From: an uncultured Gammaproteobacteria bacterium
GTDB taxonomy: Bacteria > Pseudomonadota > Gammaproteobacteria > DRLM01
Assembly: GCA_947259075.1 (NCBI GenBank)
Contig: CAMYKQ010000020.1
Location: 1 to 64,000, forward strand
Direction of reading: 5' to 3'
Length of the DNA: 64,000 bases
The notes under the pieces: generated by a model
The model's input: the letters and a program-made list of their open reading frames with translations, nothing else
The model's database searches: none
What the model was told of the DNA's origin: nothing
Shown: positions 1 to 9,215 of the stretch, piece by piece
Numbering within the stretch: position 1 is the first letter of the stretch
How the letters are laid out: the number at the start of each line of letters is the position of its first letter
Position numbers and translations under genes: made by a program

Positions 1-355
1 CCGCGCCGTGCAGCGCCGCGAGCCAGGCGTCCAAACGCGCGCGCGCGACGATGGCCGCCGCCACCCGGCCGTCCGCGCCGCGCTCGCCCACGGCGAAGTG
101 CAGCTCTTCCACATCGTCGGCCAGTTGATCTTCCAATAAATACGGCAGCGCCGCCGCCATGCGGGCACGGTTGCGGGTGGGCACCGCCGCCGCGCGGAAG
201 CCGATCTCCGCTGACGGGACGAACACCACCACGCGCCGTCCAGCGCTCTGCGCCGCCGCCTCTTCCAAGCTGCCCGCCACGGACTGCCCGTCCGCGCCCA
301 GCCAGCTCACCTGGCCGGCGTCATGGCCGAGACGTATGAAAAACTGTTCCCGCAC
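1..355 (-). CDS. gspL: Type II secretion protein GspL (N-terminal part, cut by window edge)
   Basis: Reading leftward from a GTG at 355, the frame stays open to the window edge for about 118 residues (starts MREQFFIRLG; VFVPSAEIGFRAAAVP near residue 40). GspL is the bitopic inner-membrane protein whose actin-like cytoplasmic domain binds the GspE ATPase. Only that cytoplasmic N-terminal part is visible. The GTG start shares one base with the gspK stop codon, so the two genes look translationally coupled. The call rests on position directly after gspK plus the N-terminal pattern; gspM would be expected outside the window. Confidence 0.8.
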   Translation of the reverse strand, partial: MREQFFIRLGHDAGQVSWLGADGQSVAGSLEEAAAQSAGRRVVVFVPSAEIGFRAAAVPTRNRARMAAALPYLLEDQLADDVEELHFAVGERGADGRVAAAIVARARLDAWLAALHGA

Positions 356-1317
356 TAATATGCCCCCTGTCCTCGCGCCAAGACCCGCGCCCCGCCGCCC
401 GCACGGTGCAGCAGGCTGTATAGACGAATCTTACCGCGTCCGAATTGCGTGGCGCCGTCCAATAAAAAATAATCGCTCGCCACGCTCAGCCCCGCCACAT
501 CCACGCCGCGCGCGGCCAAGGCCGGGTGCTGCGCAAATTCAGCGACGCTGGCGAAGCCTTCGTCCTCGCGCGCCTTGAGCAGCGCCTCGGCGTCCGCGTC
601 GCTGATGTTCGCCGCCAAGGCCATCAGCACCTCCTTGGGCGCGGTGTTGACGTTGATATCGGCGCGGCCCGGCAGCGCGCTTACCAGCGGCGCCAATTGC
701 TGATAGATAGCGGCCGTGACGCCCTGCACCAAGAGCAACTCGCTGGGACTCAGCATCGCCCGGTTGGCGGCGCGATAAGGCGTGGCGGCGCGCAAATACT
801 CGCCGTCTTCCGCGCCGCCGGGAAAGGTGACGTCCGCGTCCGCGTCCAGCCAATCGAGCAGGGCATTGCTGAGGTTGGGGTCCAGGCCCAGCACCGTAAG
901 TAAATTCTGAAAACGCTGCACATCAAGCAGGCTGGGTTTGTCATTGTCCAGCAGATTATTGAGATTGAAGCGCCCTTGCAGGTCTTCGATGCGGCCGCCG
1001 ACCACGGCCCCCTCCACGGTGATGGGCGGCAATTGCAGCGCCCAAGGCTCGCCGAGGTGATCGGTCTGATTGTCGCGCTTGTCTCTGGCCAATATTTGCC
1101 CCACCCAACTCTCCACGCCCAAGGCGAATACATAGGCGCGCTCGCCCTCGATGACATTGGCGGTGCGCCGCACGTCGAGCTTTTGTTCCGCGGCCATGGA
1201 CATCGCGATCACCGCGATCACCGCGGCGATGAGCACCGCGGTGATGAGCGCCACGCCCGCCTGCGCCTTTGGCGCCGCGACGCAGTATCGCACAATTTTT
1301 CCTCGCGCCGTTTTCAT
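355..1317 (-). CDS. gspK: Type II secretion minor pseudopilin GspK
   Basis: 320 residues, normal for GspK, the large minor pseudopilin at the tip of the type II pseudopilus with GspI and GspJ. After a short basic leader (MKTARGKIVRY) there is a prepilin-like segment, AGVALITAVLIAAVIAVI, for GspO cleavage; position 5 after cleavage is Thr and not Glu, which is characteristic of GspK. The long soluble domain contains WLDADAD and the helix-hairpin-like stretch DINVNTAPKEVLMAL. I chose the ATG at 1317 over an upstream in-frame start at 1434, because the upstream residues have no prepilin character and ATG 1317 overlaps the gspJ stop as ATGA. Confidence 0.93.
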   Translation of the reverse strand: MKTARGKIVRYCVAAPKAQAGVALITAVLIAAVIAVIAMSMAAEQKLDVRRTANVIEGERAYVFALGVESWVGQILARDKRDNQTDHLGEPWALQLPPITVEGAVVGGRIEDLQGRFNLNNLLDNDKPSLLDVQRFQNLLTVLGLDPNLSNALLDWLDADADVTFPGGAEDGEYLRAATPYRAANRAMLSPSELLLVQGVTAAIYQQLAPLVSALPGRADINVNTAPKEVLMALAANISDADAEALLKAREDEGFASVAEFAQHPALAARGVDVAGLSVASDYFLLDGATQFGRGKIRLYSLLHRAGGGARVLARGQGAY

Positions 1318-1916
1318 GCGCCCGGCACCCGGAACAAGCGGGTGACGCGGCCCCAATCGCCGAGCTCGATGGTGATCTCCACCGCGCGCGGCATGGGCGC
1401 CGCTTGATTGGGCACGGGCCAAAAGGCCTGCCACGCCCGGTCCTGATCGAGAAAACGCAGCTCCACCGCCTTGACGTCCTCCAGCATCACCTCCGTATAC
1501 GGCGTCACGCCGGGGCCGCGATCCAAGACCGGCCAGCTCTGGCGCACGAATTTATTATCGGCGAAGACATAGGCCACCCGCTGCAAATGACTGCGCGGCA
1601 AATCCAGCGGATTGCGCCAGCCATTACGCGTCACGCTCAGCAGCTGGGTGCCGGCGCCACCGCCCTTCACGGCCGGCTCGGTGTCGCCGAATTCATCGCG
1701 CACCTCGCGCGCCACGCCCTGTTCGATATCCCGCTCCAGCACCGAGAACACCAGCTGCAAGGCATTGAGCCGCGCCGTCTTGGCCTCTAAATAGTGGCGG
1801 GTGGCGGTGACTTGATTGAGGGCGCTGTAGGCGATAGCGGCGAGCACGGCGAAGATGGCCAAGGCCACCAGCAATTCGAGCAGGGTAAAACCCGCGCCGT
1901 GTCGGCGGTTCATCAT
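1314..1916 (-). CDS. gspJ: Type II secretion minor pseudopilin GspJ
   Basis: 200 residues. The N-terminus MMNRRHGAGFTLLELLVAL is a prepilin signal: cleavage after Gly9, Phe+1, Glu+5, followed by the hydrophobic helix. GspJ joins GspI and GspK in the pseudopilus tip complex that primes pilus assembly in the periplasm. The C-terminal beta-rich domain ends RVTRLFRVPGA. It lies two bases downstream of gspI and overlaps gspK by four bases, so it is inside one tight operon. Length and order fit GspJ rather than GspH or GspG. Confidence 0.93.
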   Translation of the reverse strand: MMNRRHGAGFTLLELLVALAIFAVLAAIAYSALNQVTATRHYLEAKTARLNALQLVFSVLERDIEQGVAREVRDEFGDTEPAVKGGGAGTQLLSVTRNGWRNPLDLPRSHLQRVAYVFADNKFVRQSWPVLDRGPGVTPYTEVMLEDVKAVELRFLDQDRAWQAFWPVPNQAAPMPRAVEITIELGDWGRVTRLFRVPGA

Positions 1917-1918
1917 CG

Positions 1919-2311
1919 CTAGCTTCCCGGCGGCGCGGGTTTGCCGAGGTAGGCCACGGCATCGGCCAGGGCGTTGTCGCGGCGCGCATCGGCATAGGCC
2001 GTCACATCGAGGCGGCGCACATCGGGATCATCGGTAGTGGTGATCTTCACTTCCCAGGTCCAGGCGTGGTTCGCCATCAGGCTTTCGCCGGTGAGGGTGC
2101 CGGCCGCGGGCCAGTCGCCGCTCACTTGCAGCTCGGCGACCTTATTCATCACCACCCAGTGGGCCAAGGTGCGCTCGCGCAGATACCCGGCGTTGCTGAC
2201 GAAGGCGCTGACCGCCGCCACCACCGCCGCCACCGCGGTGGCGATGACGGCGAGGGCCACCAAAATTTCGATGAGGGTGAAGCCGCCGCCGCGGCCCGGA
2301 CGTTTATTCAT
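1919..2311 (-). CDS. gspI: Type II secretion minor pseudopilin GspI
   Basis: 130 residues, usual for GspI. The prepilin motif GGGFTLIEILVALAVIATAV starts at residue 8, with Glu at +5. GspI is thought to initiate the GspI-J-K tip complex. The start overlaps the end of gspH by eight bases and the stop lies two bases before gspJ, both signs of coupled translation. The short C-terminal domain contains NKVAELQ and MANHAWTWEV, typical of the family. Confidence 0.93.
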   Translation of the reverse strand: MNKRPGRGGGFTLIEILVALAVIATAVAAVVAAVSAFVSNAGYLRERTLAHWVVMNKVAELQVSGDWPAAGTLTGESLMANHAWTWEVKITTTDDPDVRRLDVTAYADARRDNALADAVAYLGKPAPPGS

Positions 2312-2834
2312 CGGGCGCGCTCACTTTCAACTCGCCGCGGGCATTGCCGTCGATGCGATAGCCGCCACCCGCGCCGCGCTTGCGCACGGTGAGCTCAAAG
2401 GGCGACATCTCGCCGCTGGAGAGGATGAAGATGCGCGGCGGCGCCTTGTCTTCCCCTTCCACCGCGCCGAGGGTGATGGGCTCGCCCTCCAGGGCCACGT
2501 CAATCACCACGTCGTCCGGCAAGGTGCGCGCGCGCAGCAGTTCATCGTCCGCCACCGGCTGCCAGGCCTCGCCGTCGAAGTTGAGAAAGGAATAGGTGTC
2601 GGCCTCGAACTGGATGGCGTACTCCTGGCCTTGCAACACCGCCTCTTCGCCGCTGAGACGGATCAGGGCGGCGAGGCGCCGCGCCTCGTCGGGCACGGCG
2701 GTGTCGGCGCGATTGATCGACAAGGCCGCGAAACTGACCAGCACGCCGATGATGAGCAAGACCACCAGCACTTCCAGCAAGGTGAAGCCGCGCGCGCGGC
2801 GCGGTGAAGGGCAAAGACGGACGCGCGCGCTCAC
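2304..2834 (-). CDS. gspH: Type II secretion minor pseudopilin GspH
   Basis: 176 residues with a 15-residue basic leader (MSARVRLCPSPRRAR) followed by GFTLLEVLVVLLIIGVLVSF, a type IV prepilin-like cleavage site with Glu at +5. GspH links the GspIJK tip to the GspG shaft. The soluble domain has the family-like EEAVLQGQEYAIQFEADTYS stretch. It lies 12 bases after gspG and overlaps gspI. Confidence 0.92.
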   Translation of the reverse strand: MSARVRLCPSPRRARGFTLLEVLVVLLIIGVLVSFAALSINRADTAVPDEARRLAALIRLSGEEAVLQGQEYAIQFEADTYSFLNFDGEAWQPVADDELLRARTLPDDVVIDVALEGEPITLGAVEGEDKAPPRIFILSSGEMSPFELTVRKRGAGGGYRIDGNARGELKVSAPDE

Positions 2835-2846
2835 CGGGATACCCCG

Positions 2847-3311
2847 TTATTCGAGACTCCAATTGCCGATGTCGGAGTCCATGCCTTCGCCGCCGGACTG
2901 GCCGTCTCTACCGAGACTGAAGATGTCGATGCTGCCATGCGTGCCTGGGCTGAGATATTGATACTCCTTGCCCCAAGGATCCTTGGGCAGGCGGTCCATG
3001 TAACCGCCCTCTTTCCAGGCGGCGGCCTTTTCGCTCTTTTTCACCAAGGCCTCCAAGCCCTCGTCGGTGCTGGGGTAGGTGTGATTATCGAGCTTGTAGA
3101 GATTGAGCGCGCTTTCCAAGGCGCGGATATCGGCCTGGGCCTTGGTGATGCGCGCGGTGTCGGGACGGTCCATGATGCGCGGCACCACGATGGCGGCGAG
3201 GATGCTGAGGATGACCACCACCACCATCACCTCGATCAAGGTGAAGCCGCGCTGCGCCGCAGCGCGCGCCACGGAAAAAGAACCCTTCATCGTCGTTTGT
3301 CTGTTCATCAT
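2847..3311 (-). CDS. gspG: Type II secretion major pseudopilin GspG
   Basis: 154 residues. Leader of about 21 residues, then RGFTLIEVMVVVVILSILAA, the most conserved of the pseudopilin signals. GspG polymerises into the periplasmic pseudopilus that pushes substrates through the secretin. The C-terminal half has the GspG signature: YKLDNHTYPSTDEGLEALV, the DPWGKEYQYLSPG loop, and DIFSLGRDGQSGGEG, whose acidic residues bind calcium in characterised homologues. A 100-bp gap separates it from gspF, the widest spacing in the operon, which may allow separate expression of the abundant major pilin. Confidence 0.96.
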   Translation of the reverse strand: MMNRQTTMKGSFSVARAAAQRGFTLIEVMVVVVILSILAAIVVPRIMDRPDTARITKAQADIRALESALNLYKLDNHTYPSTDEGLEALVKKSEKAAAWKEGGYMDRLPKDPWGKEYQYLSPGTHGSIDIFSLGRDGQSGGEGMDSDIGNWSLE

Positions 3312-3411
3312 GTCACACCCGTTTCTCTGTCTTTAAATCACCGCCGTTCAGCATACCATGGCCACTATTACGCCAAGCTTACGAAAGCGGCGGTAACGTT
3401 TATCACCCGCG

Positions 3412-4629
3412 CTATTTCACCAGCTGATTGAGATCGAAGATCGGCAACAGTATCGCCAGCACGATCACCAGCACCATGCCGCCCATCACTAAGATCAATA
3501 GCGGCCCGAATAATTCGGTGATGGTGGTGATGAGCACCTCCATCTCCCGCTCCTGCGAATCGGCGGCGCGCTCCAGCATCTCTTCGAGCTTGCCGCTGGC
3601 CTCGCCGCTGGCGATGAGGTGCACCGTCATCGGCGGGAAATAACCGCTGTGTTCCAGCGCGGTGTGCAGGGCCGTGCCCTCGCGCACCCGCCGCGCCGCC
3701 TCCTCCACCGCCGTGCGCATGGGGATGTTGCTCACCACGCTGGCGGAGATGCGCAGCGCTTCCAGCACCGGCACCCCGCTGCCGCTGAGGATGCTCAGGG
3801 TGCGGGCGAAGCGCGCGGTGTTGAGCCCGCGCACCAGGCGCGAGATCATCGGCAGGCGCAATTGCATTTGATGATAACGCCGCTTGGGTCCGCCGCGGCG
3901 CAGAATCAAACGTGTCATCACCACCACCGCGATCACACCGAGCAACAGCCACACGCCGTAGGCGCGGGTGAAATCGCTGACCGCGATCAAGCTGCGCGTG
4001 AGCAAGGGCAGTTGCTGGCCTATGCCCTCGAACACCTGCACGATCTGCGGCACGACGTAGACCATCAACAAGGCCACCACCAGCAGCGAGACGGTCAGCA
4101 CCAGCAACGGATAGATCAGCGCCAGCGTCGTTTTTTGCTGTAGCGTTTGGCGGGTCTCGGTGTAATCGGCGAGACGCTCCAGCACGCTGTCGAGATAGCC
4201 CGACTGCTCGCCGGCCGCCACCGTGGCGCGGTAGAGGTCGGGAAACACATGGGGAAAATCCTCGAAGGCCGTGGCGAGGGTATGGCCCTCCATCACCCGC
4301 GAGCGCACCGCCATCATCATGCTTTTCAGCCGCGGCTTTTCGGTTTGGCGTGACAGGGTTTGCAGCGCCTCTTCCACCGGCAGGCCCGAACGCACCAAGG
4401 TGGCGAACTGCCGGGTAATCAACGCGAGATCGACGGGGCTGATGCGGCGCTGGAACAGGCCGCGGCGCACTTGGCTGCGCGCCTCGCGCTGCTGCACCTC
4501 CACCACCGCCAGCGGCGCCCAGCCCTTTTCGCGTAATTGCTGGCGGATCTGGCGCGGGGTGTCGGCCTCCAGCACGCCCTTGCGTTCCTTGCCGCCGCCG
4601 TCCAGCGCGGTGTATTCAAAGGCGCCCAA
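3412..4629 (-). CDS. gspF: Type II secretion inner-membrane platform protein GspF
   Basis: 405 residues, exactly family-like. GspF is the polytopic platform protein that couples the GspE ATPase to pseudopilus assembly. Two homologous cytoplasmic domains are seen, each with an RQFATLVRSGLPVEEAL-type motif (residues about 75-95 and, as RTLSILSGSGVPVLEAL, about 275-290), alternating with hydrophobic segments near residues 170-190, 220-245 and 375-400. It starts three bases after the gspE stop. Confidence 0.95.
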   Translation of the reverse strand: MGAFEYTALDGGGKERKGVLEADTPRQIRQQLREKGWAPLAVVEVQQREARSQVRRGLFQRRISPVDLALITRQFATLVRSGLPVEEALQTLSRQTEKPRLKSMMMAVRSRVMEGHTLATAFEDFPHVFPDLYRATVAAGEQSGYLDSVLERLADYTETRQTLQQKTTLALIYPLLVLTVSLLVVALLMVYVVPQIVQVFEGIGQQLPLLTRSLIAVSDFTRAYGVWLLLGVIAVVVMTRLILRRGGPKRRYHQMQLRLPMISRLVRGLNTARFARTLSILSGSGVPVLEALRISASVVSNIPMRTAVEEAARRVREGTALHTALEHSGYFPPMTVHLIASGEASGKLEEMLERAADSQEREMEVLITTITELFGPLLILVMGGMVLVIVLAILLPIFDLNQLVK

Positions 4630-4632
4630 AGT

Positions 4633-6156
4633 TTAGTCCTCGTGGGTGACGCGCAACACTTCTTCCAAAGAGGTGTCGCCGTTCACTACCCGGCGCATGC
4701 CGTCCTGAAACAGATTGCGCTGGCGCGCGTGGGCATAGGCCTCGAGGGCCTGTTCACCGGCGCCGTCGTGAATCATGCCGCGCATCTTTTCGTCTACTTC
4801 CAGTAATTCGTAGATGCCGGTGCGGCCGCTGTAACCGGAATGACTGCAGGCCTTGCAGCCGCCGGGGCTGTACAAGGTCGGTGGCGCGTCAACGTCGAAA
4901 CCGAAACGCGCGCAATCGGTTGGCGTCGCGGCGTAAGGCTGTTTGCACTGCGGACACAATAAACGCACCAGGCGCTGCGCCAAGACGCCGATGAGGCTGG
5001 AGGACAACAGAAACGGTTCCACGCCCATGTCGCGCAAACGCGTCACCGCGCCCACCGCGCTGTTGGTGTGCAAGGTGGACAACACCAAGTGGCCGGTCAA
5101 ACTGGCCTGCACCGCGATCTCGGCGGTTTCCAAATCGCGGATTTCGCCCACCATCACCACGTCCGGGTCTTGGCGCAGGATGGCGCGCAGGCCGCGGGCG
5201 AAGGTCATCTCGACGCGGGTGTTGACGTGAGTCTGGCTGATGCCGTCGAGGTAATATTCGACCGGGTCTTCCACGGTCATGATGTTGCGGCGGCGGTCGT
5301 TCAAGCGGGTGAGCGCGGCATAGAGCGTGGTGGTTTTACCCGAGCCGGTGGGGCCGGTGACCAGCATAATGCCATGCGGGCGGCGGATGATTTTGTCGAT
5401 CACGTTCAGCGCATCGCCGCTCATGCCGAGGTGTTCCAGATCCAAGCGCCCGGCTTGTTTATCCAAAAGACGCATCACCACCCGCTCGCCGTGCCCGGAC
5501 GGCAAGGTGGACACGCGCACGTCCACCGGACGGCCGGCGATGCGCAGACTGATGCGGCCGTCTTGCGGCAGGCGTTTTTCCGCGATGTCGAGTTTGGCCA
5601 TCACTTTGATGCGCGAGGTGATCAGCGGCGCCAGCACGCGGCGCGGTTCCAGCACTTCGCGCAAGACGCCGTCGACGCGGTAGCGCACCACTAAACGGTG
5701 TTCGTAGGGTTCGATGTGAATGTCCGAGGCATTTTCCTTCACCGCCTGCGTCAGCAGGGCGTTGAGTAGACGGATGATGGGGGCGTCGTCTTCGCTCTCG
5801 AGCAGGTCTTCGGGCTCGGGCAGGTCTTGGGCGATGCGTGACAGATCCATGTCATCGCCCATATCGCCCATGATGTCCATGGCCTCGCTCGAACCCTGCT
5901 CATAGGCTTGGCGCAGCAGATAGTCGAACTTGTCATTATCCAAGACTTGCAAGGTAAAGGGCGCGCCCAAGTAACGGCGCGCCTCGGTCAAGGCGGTGGC
6001 GCTGACATCGGCGCGGCACCACAGCAGCGCGCGGCCCTCGTCCCATTGATTGACCAGCACACCGTGACGTTTAGCGAAGGCGAAAGGTAAACGGCGCTGC
6101 GCCGCCTCGGCCGGGGCGGCGGGCGCGGGGCTGATCTCGTCGGGCATCACGCTCAT
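4633..6156 (-). CDS. gspE: Type II secretion ATPase GspE
   Basis: 507 residues. Hexameric cytoplasmic ATPase powering pseudopilus assembly. Visible: N-terminal GspL-binding region (1-115), N2E domain with ASDIHIEPYEHRLVVRYRVDG near 143-163, Walker A GPTGSGKT (268-275), Asp box and Walker B within ILRQDPDVVMVGEIRD (326-341), His box LSTLHTNSA, and the GspE tetracysteine zinc-binding insert (Cys401, Cys404, Cys434, Cys437). The acidic stretch DIMGDMGDDMDLSRIAQDLP before the N2E domain is typical of this lineage. It lies 14 bases after gspD. Confidence 0.96.
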   Translation of the reverse strand: MSVMPDEISPAPAAPAEAAQRRLPFAFAKRHGVLVNQWDEGRALLWCRADVSATALTEARRYLGAPFTLQVLDNDKFDYLLRQAYEQGSSEAMDIMGDMGDDMDLSRIAQDLPEPEDLLESEDDAPIIRLLNALLTQAVKENASDIHIEPYEHRLVVRYRVDGVLREVLEPRRVLAPLITSRIKVMAKLDIAEKRLPQDGRISLRIAGRPVDVRVSTLPSGHGERVVMRLLDKQAGRLDLEHLGMSGDALNVIDKIIRRPHGIMLVTGPTGSGKTTTLYAALTRLNDRRRNIMTVEDPVEYYLDGISQTHVNTRVEMTFARGLRAILRQDPDVVMVGEIRDLETAEIAVQASLTGHLVLSTLHTNSAVGAVTRLRDMGVEPFLLSSSLIGVLAQRLVRLLCPQCKQPYAATPTDCARFGFDVDAPPTLYSPGGCKACSHSGYSGRTGIYELLEVDEKMRGMIHDGAGEQALEAYAHARQRNLFQDGMRRVVNGDTSLEEVLRVTHED

Positions 6157-6170
6157 GATCCGCTCAATGC

Positions 6171-8201
6171 TCAGCGCGGCGCGCCCGGCGCCGGCCCACC
6201 CGCCGCGAAGGGCGGGGGCAGTTGCATCAGCTCGTCCAAGGCGGGCATCAGCGGCGCCTCCTCGTCGGGCAGCAGGGCCACGCCTTTTTTGCGGACATCA
6301 ATTTGCTTGGCGCGCATGAAGTTGTATTTGCCGCCGGAGGCCTGGGCCAGCATATTTTCATCACGCATGATCACCGGGTGCAGGAACACCATGAGATTGG
6401 TCTTCTCCTTGTCGGTGGACTTGTAGCGGAATAAGCCGCCCAGCAGCGGCAGATCACCCAGGCCCGGCACCTTTTGCACGCTCTCGCGCAAATCATCTTT
6501 GATCAAACCGCCCAGCACCACCACTTCGCCGTCGTCCACCAGCACCGTGGTGCGGATGGAGCGGGTGTTGGTGATGAGGTCGGACGCGCCCGTCACGCCC
6601 GCGGCGAGACTATCCACTTTTTGCTCCACCTCCAAACGGATGGTATTGCCCTCATTGATCTGCGGCTTCACCTTGAGGGTGAGGCCGACGTTTTCGCGGT
6701 TGATGGTTTGGAAAGGATTATTGGGCGCGGCCGAACCACTGACATTGGTGAAAGAGCCAGTGACGAAGGGCACGGTCTGGCCCACCACGATTTCCGCCTC
6801 TTGGTTGTCGAGGGTCACCAAGGTCGGGGTGGACAAGACATTGGTGGCGCCATCACCTTGCAGGGCGCGCACCAGCACGGCGAAATTGAGGCTCCTGTTC
6901 AAGCGGCCGAAGCCGAAGGTCAGGCCATCGGGCAGCGCCGGGGTGCCCGCGGCGATACCGCCGACGATACCATTCAAACTGGATGAACCGGCGCCGCCGA
7001 AATTGGTCCCGCCCACCGGGCTATTGCCCCTCGACGAACCGTCCACCGCCCATTGCACCCCCAGCTGCGCGGTGCGGCTCACCAGCACCTCGGCGATGAT
7101 GGATTCCACCAGCACTTGGGCGCGGCGCACGTCGAGCTGGCGTATCACCGCCTGCAAGGGCCGGAAGACTTCCAACGGCGCGGTGATGACCAGCGCGTTG
7201 GTGCTCTCGTCGGCTTGAATGGTGAAACTCTGGCCCTGAGCACCGCTGGCCGCCGCCGCAGCGCCGCCTTTTTTGGCCTGCTCTTCCTTTTGCACGCTCT
7301 GACCGACGCCGGTGAGCACCGGAACCAAGTCCTTGGCGCTGGCGTAACGCAGATACACCACGTGAATATCGCCCTCGCGCTCCAGCGGGATATCGAGATG
7401 GGAAATGATGGCGCGGACACGCAGGCGGTTGGATTTGCCGCCGCTCAAGAGAATGCTGTTGCTGCGCTCGTCGGCGATCATTGTCGACCGCCCTTCCAGC
7501 GCATCCGTGCCTTGCCGCTGCGCGCTCTGCTGATTTTGCTGTTCCAAGGCGGTGAGGACGCGCACCACTTCCGCCGCGCCGGCGTAACGCAGCGGAATGA
7601 CTTCGATCTCATTCTCCACGCTGGGCAGGTCGATGCGGGCAATGATCTCAACGATGCGGTCGATGTTGGTGGCGTGGTCGGAGATGATGAGCACATTGCT
7701 GGGCGGGTAGGCCACCATATGGCCCTGTTGCGGAATCAGCGGCCGCAGGATGGGCACCAACTGCGCCGCCGGCACATTCTCCAAACCGATGACGCGGGTC
7801 ACCATTTCATCGCCGCGCAGACCGTCGCGGCCGTCGGACACCGGCACGCCCGATTGCTTGGCGTTGACGTCGGGCATGATCTTGATGATATCGCCGGAAG
7901 GCACGGCGGCGAAGCCATGCACTTGCAGCACCGAGAGGAAGACTTGGTAGATTTCATCTTTGTTGAGCGGCTTGCCCGAGACGATGGTGACTTTGCTCTT
8001 CACCCGCGGGTCCACCACGAAATTGCGGCCGGTCTGTTCCGCGACCCAGCCGATCACCGCGTCCAATTCGGCGTCTTTGAAGTTGAGGGTCACCGACTGC
8101 GCGCCCGCCGGGGATGCGGCGAATACCAGCCAGGCGCACAATGCGGCCCAAGCCCATGCCGCCCCGCGGTATCCCTTATTATTATCGCTACCACTGTCCA
8201 T
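6171..8201 (-). CDS. gspD: Type II secretion secretin GspD
   Basis: 676 residues with a signal peptide (hydrophobic 14-34, cleavage near AGAQ). GspD forms the outer-membrane gate. Modules in order: N0 (LNFKDAELDAVIGWVAEQTG), N1-N3 KH-like repeats between about 110 and 380 (for example VLIISDHATNIDRIVEIIAR), and a C-terminal secretin domain with NVLSTPTLVTLDNQEAEIVV and VPGLGDLPLLGGLF. A Gly/Ser-rich stretch (about 395-430) lies where the secretin gate region is expected. The region after about 640 could be the pilotin-binding tail. It lies between gspC and gspE as in most type II clusters. Confidence 0.95.
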   Translation of the reverse strand: MDSGSDNNKGYRGAAWAWAALCAWLVFAASPAGAQSVTLNFKDAELDAVIGWVAEQTGRNFVVDPRVKSKVTIVSGKPLNKDEIYQVFLSVLQVHGFAAVPSGDIIKIMPDVNAKQSGVPVSDGRDGLRGDEMVTRVIGLENVPAAQLVPILRPLIPQQGHMVAYPPSNVLIISDHATNIDRIVEIIARIDLPSVENEIEVIPLRYAGAAEVVRVLTALEQQNQQSAQRQGTDALEGRSTMIADERSNSILLSGGKSNRLRVRAIISHLDIPLEREGDIHVVYLRYASAKDLVPVLTGVGQSVQKEEQAKKGGAAAAASGAQGQSFTIQADESTNALVITAPLEVFRPLQAVIRQLDVRRAQVLVESIIAEVLVSRTAQLGVQWAVDGSSRGNSPVGGTNFGGAGSSSLNGIVGGIAAGTPALPDGLTFGFGRLNRSLNFAVLVRALQGDGATNVLSTPTLVTLDNQEAEIVVGQTVPFVTGSFTNVSGSAAPNNPFQTINRENVGLTLKVKPQINEGNTIRLEVEQKVDSLAAGVTGASDLITNTRSIRTTVLVDDGEVVVLGGLIKDDLRESVQKVPGLGDLPLLGGLFRYKSTDKEKTNLMVFLHPVIMRDENMLAQASGGKYNFMRAKQIDVRKKGVALLPDEEAPLMPALDELMQLPPPFAAGGPAPGAPR

Positions 8202-8285
8202 CTTGTTATCTACCTCGCCGGCATGCGCCTGACTGTCCCGTGAACTCTATCGGCCTCAGGCACGATTCCGCAATCCGCCGCGCCG

Positions 8286-9215
8286 TTATTGCGCCAGCGA
8301 GATGCTGATTGCCTGCGCGGCCCCGTTGCGCAGCAATTCGACACTGATCTGCGGCGCGGAACCGATGTTGCGCATCAGCTCCAAACGCCCTTGCGGGTCC
8401 ACCACGCTAATGCCGTTGACGGCGGTGATGACATCGCCGGCTTGCAGACCGAACTTGGCGAACAGCTCCCCGTCACGCCCGGGCCGTACCCGGTAGCCGA
8501 CGAAGCGGCCGCTCTGGCGGAAGGGCTCGCCCTGCAGCAAATTGGCCAGCGCTTGCGGGTCTTGCATAAAGTCTTCGCGAAATCCCCGCAGCGCCATGCC
8601 GGCATCGGGCGCCACGCTCATCGGTGTTGGCGGCTGTTGCGGCGCCGGCATCGCGCCCGGCGCCACGGGGCTGCCGCCCAGCTGTAAACTCTGCTGCGGC
8701 AGGCGCAAGGTTTCAAAACGGCCGCCGCGCGATATCACGATGTGCTGCGGATGCACTTCTTTCAGGGTCGCGCCGCCGGGCAGCTCATCACCCACCCGGT
8801 AAAAATCTTCTTTGCCCGCGGGATCGGCGATGATGGCGGTCGCCGCCGCACTGTCGCTGGACGCGGCCACCCCGCGCAATTGCAAATTGAGCCGTGTCTC
8901 GGGCATGGGTTCGTTATTGGCGGGCGCGTCGGCGGACTGCGCGGATCCCAATAAATGCCGCTGGGCAATGGCGCGGCTCAAACTCAGCGGATCCATGCGC
9001 GGCGCGGCGGCCCCCTGCGTGACGATGGCCGGCGGCGCTTGCGCGTCCACTGGCGAGGGGATAAACAGCCACGTCATGCGCGCGGCGCTGTAAGCCAGCA
9101 ACACCACCGCCAAGCCACTCACCAACACGGGCAAGCGGCTAGACGCGGCCCCATTGGTGAGGATGCTTAAGGCTTGCTTCCAATCCAAGGTCACACCGAT
9201 TCCGTCCCCGCCCAC
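8286..9215 (-). CDS. gspC: Type II secretion inner-membrane protein GspC
   Basis: 309 residues. One transmembrane helix near 30-48 (LVSGLAVVLLAYSAARMTW), a periplasmic homology region (about 95-180, with NLQLRGVAASSDSAAATAII) that contacts the secretin N0 domain, and a C-terminal PDZ domain (about 235-305, GLQAGDVITAVNGISVVDP). GspC links the inner-membrane platform to GspD and contributes to substrate choice. The start shown is GTG at 9215; a second GTG at 9194 (MTLDWKQAL) has a better-placed purine-rich stretch and is equally possible. As first gene, its promoter should lie in the AT-rich 9216-9330 segment. Confidence 0.92.
   Translation of the reverse strand: MGGDGIGVTLDWKQALSILTNGAASSRLPVLVSGLAVVLLAYSAARMTWLFIPSPVDAQAPPAIVTQGAAAPRMDPLSLSRAIAQRHLLGSAQSADAPANNEPMPETRLNLQLRGVAASSDSAAATAIIADPAGKEDFYRVGDELPGGATLKEVHPQHIVISRGGRFETLRLPQQSLQLGGSPVAPGAMPAPQQPPTPMSVAPDAGMALRGFREDFMQDPQALANLLQGEPFRQSGRFVGYRVRPGRDGELFAKFGLQAGDVITAVNGISVVDPQGRLELMRNIGSAPQISVELLRNGAAQAISISLAQ

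Noticed and set aside
2037-2807. 256-codon open frame antisense to gspI and gspH
   Set aside because: Spans two intact pseudopilin genes on the other strand and shows no domain pattern.
7053-8243. 396-codon open frame antisense to gspD
   Set aside because: Shadow of the secretin gene; composition is that of reverse-complemented GC-rich coding sequence.
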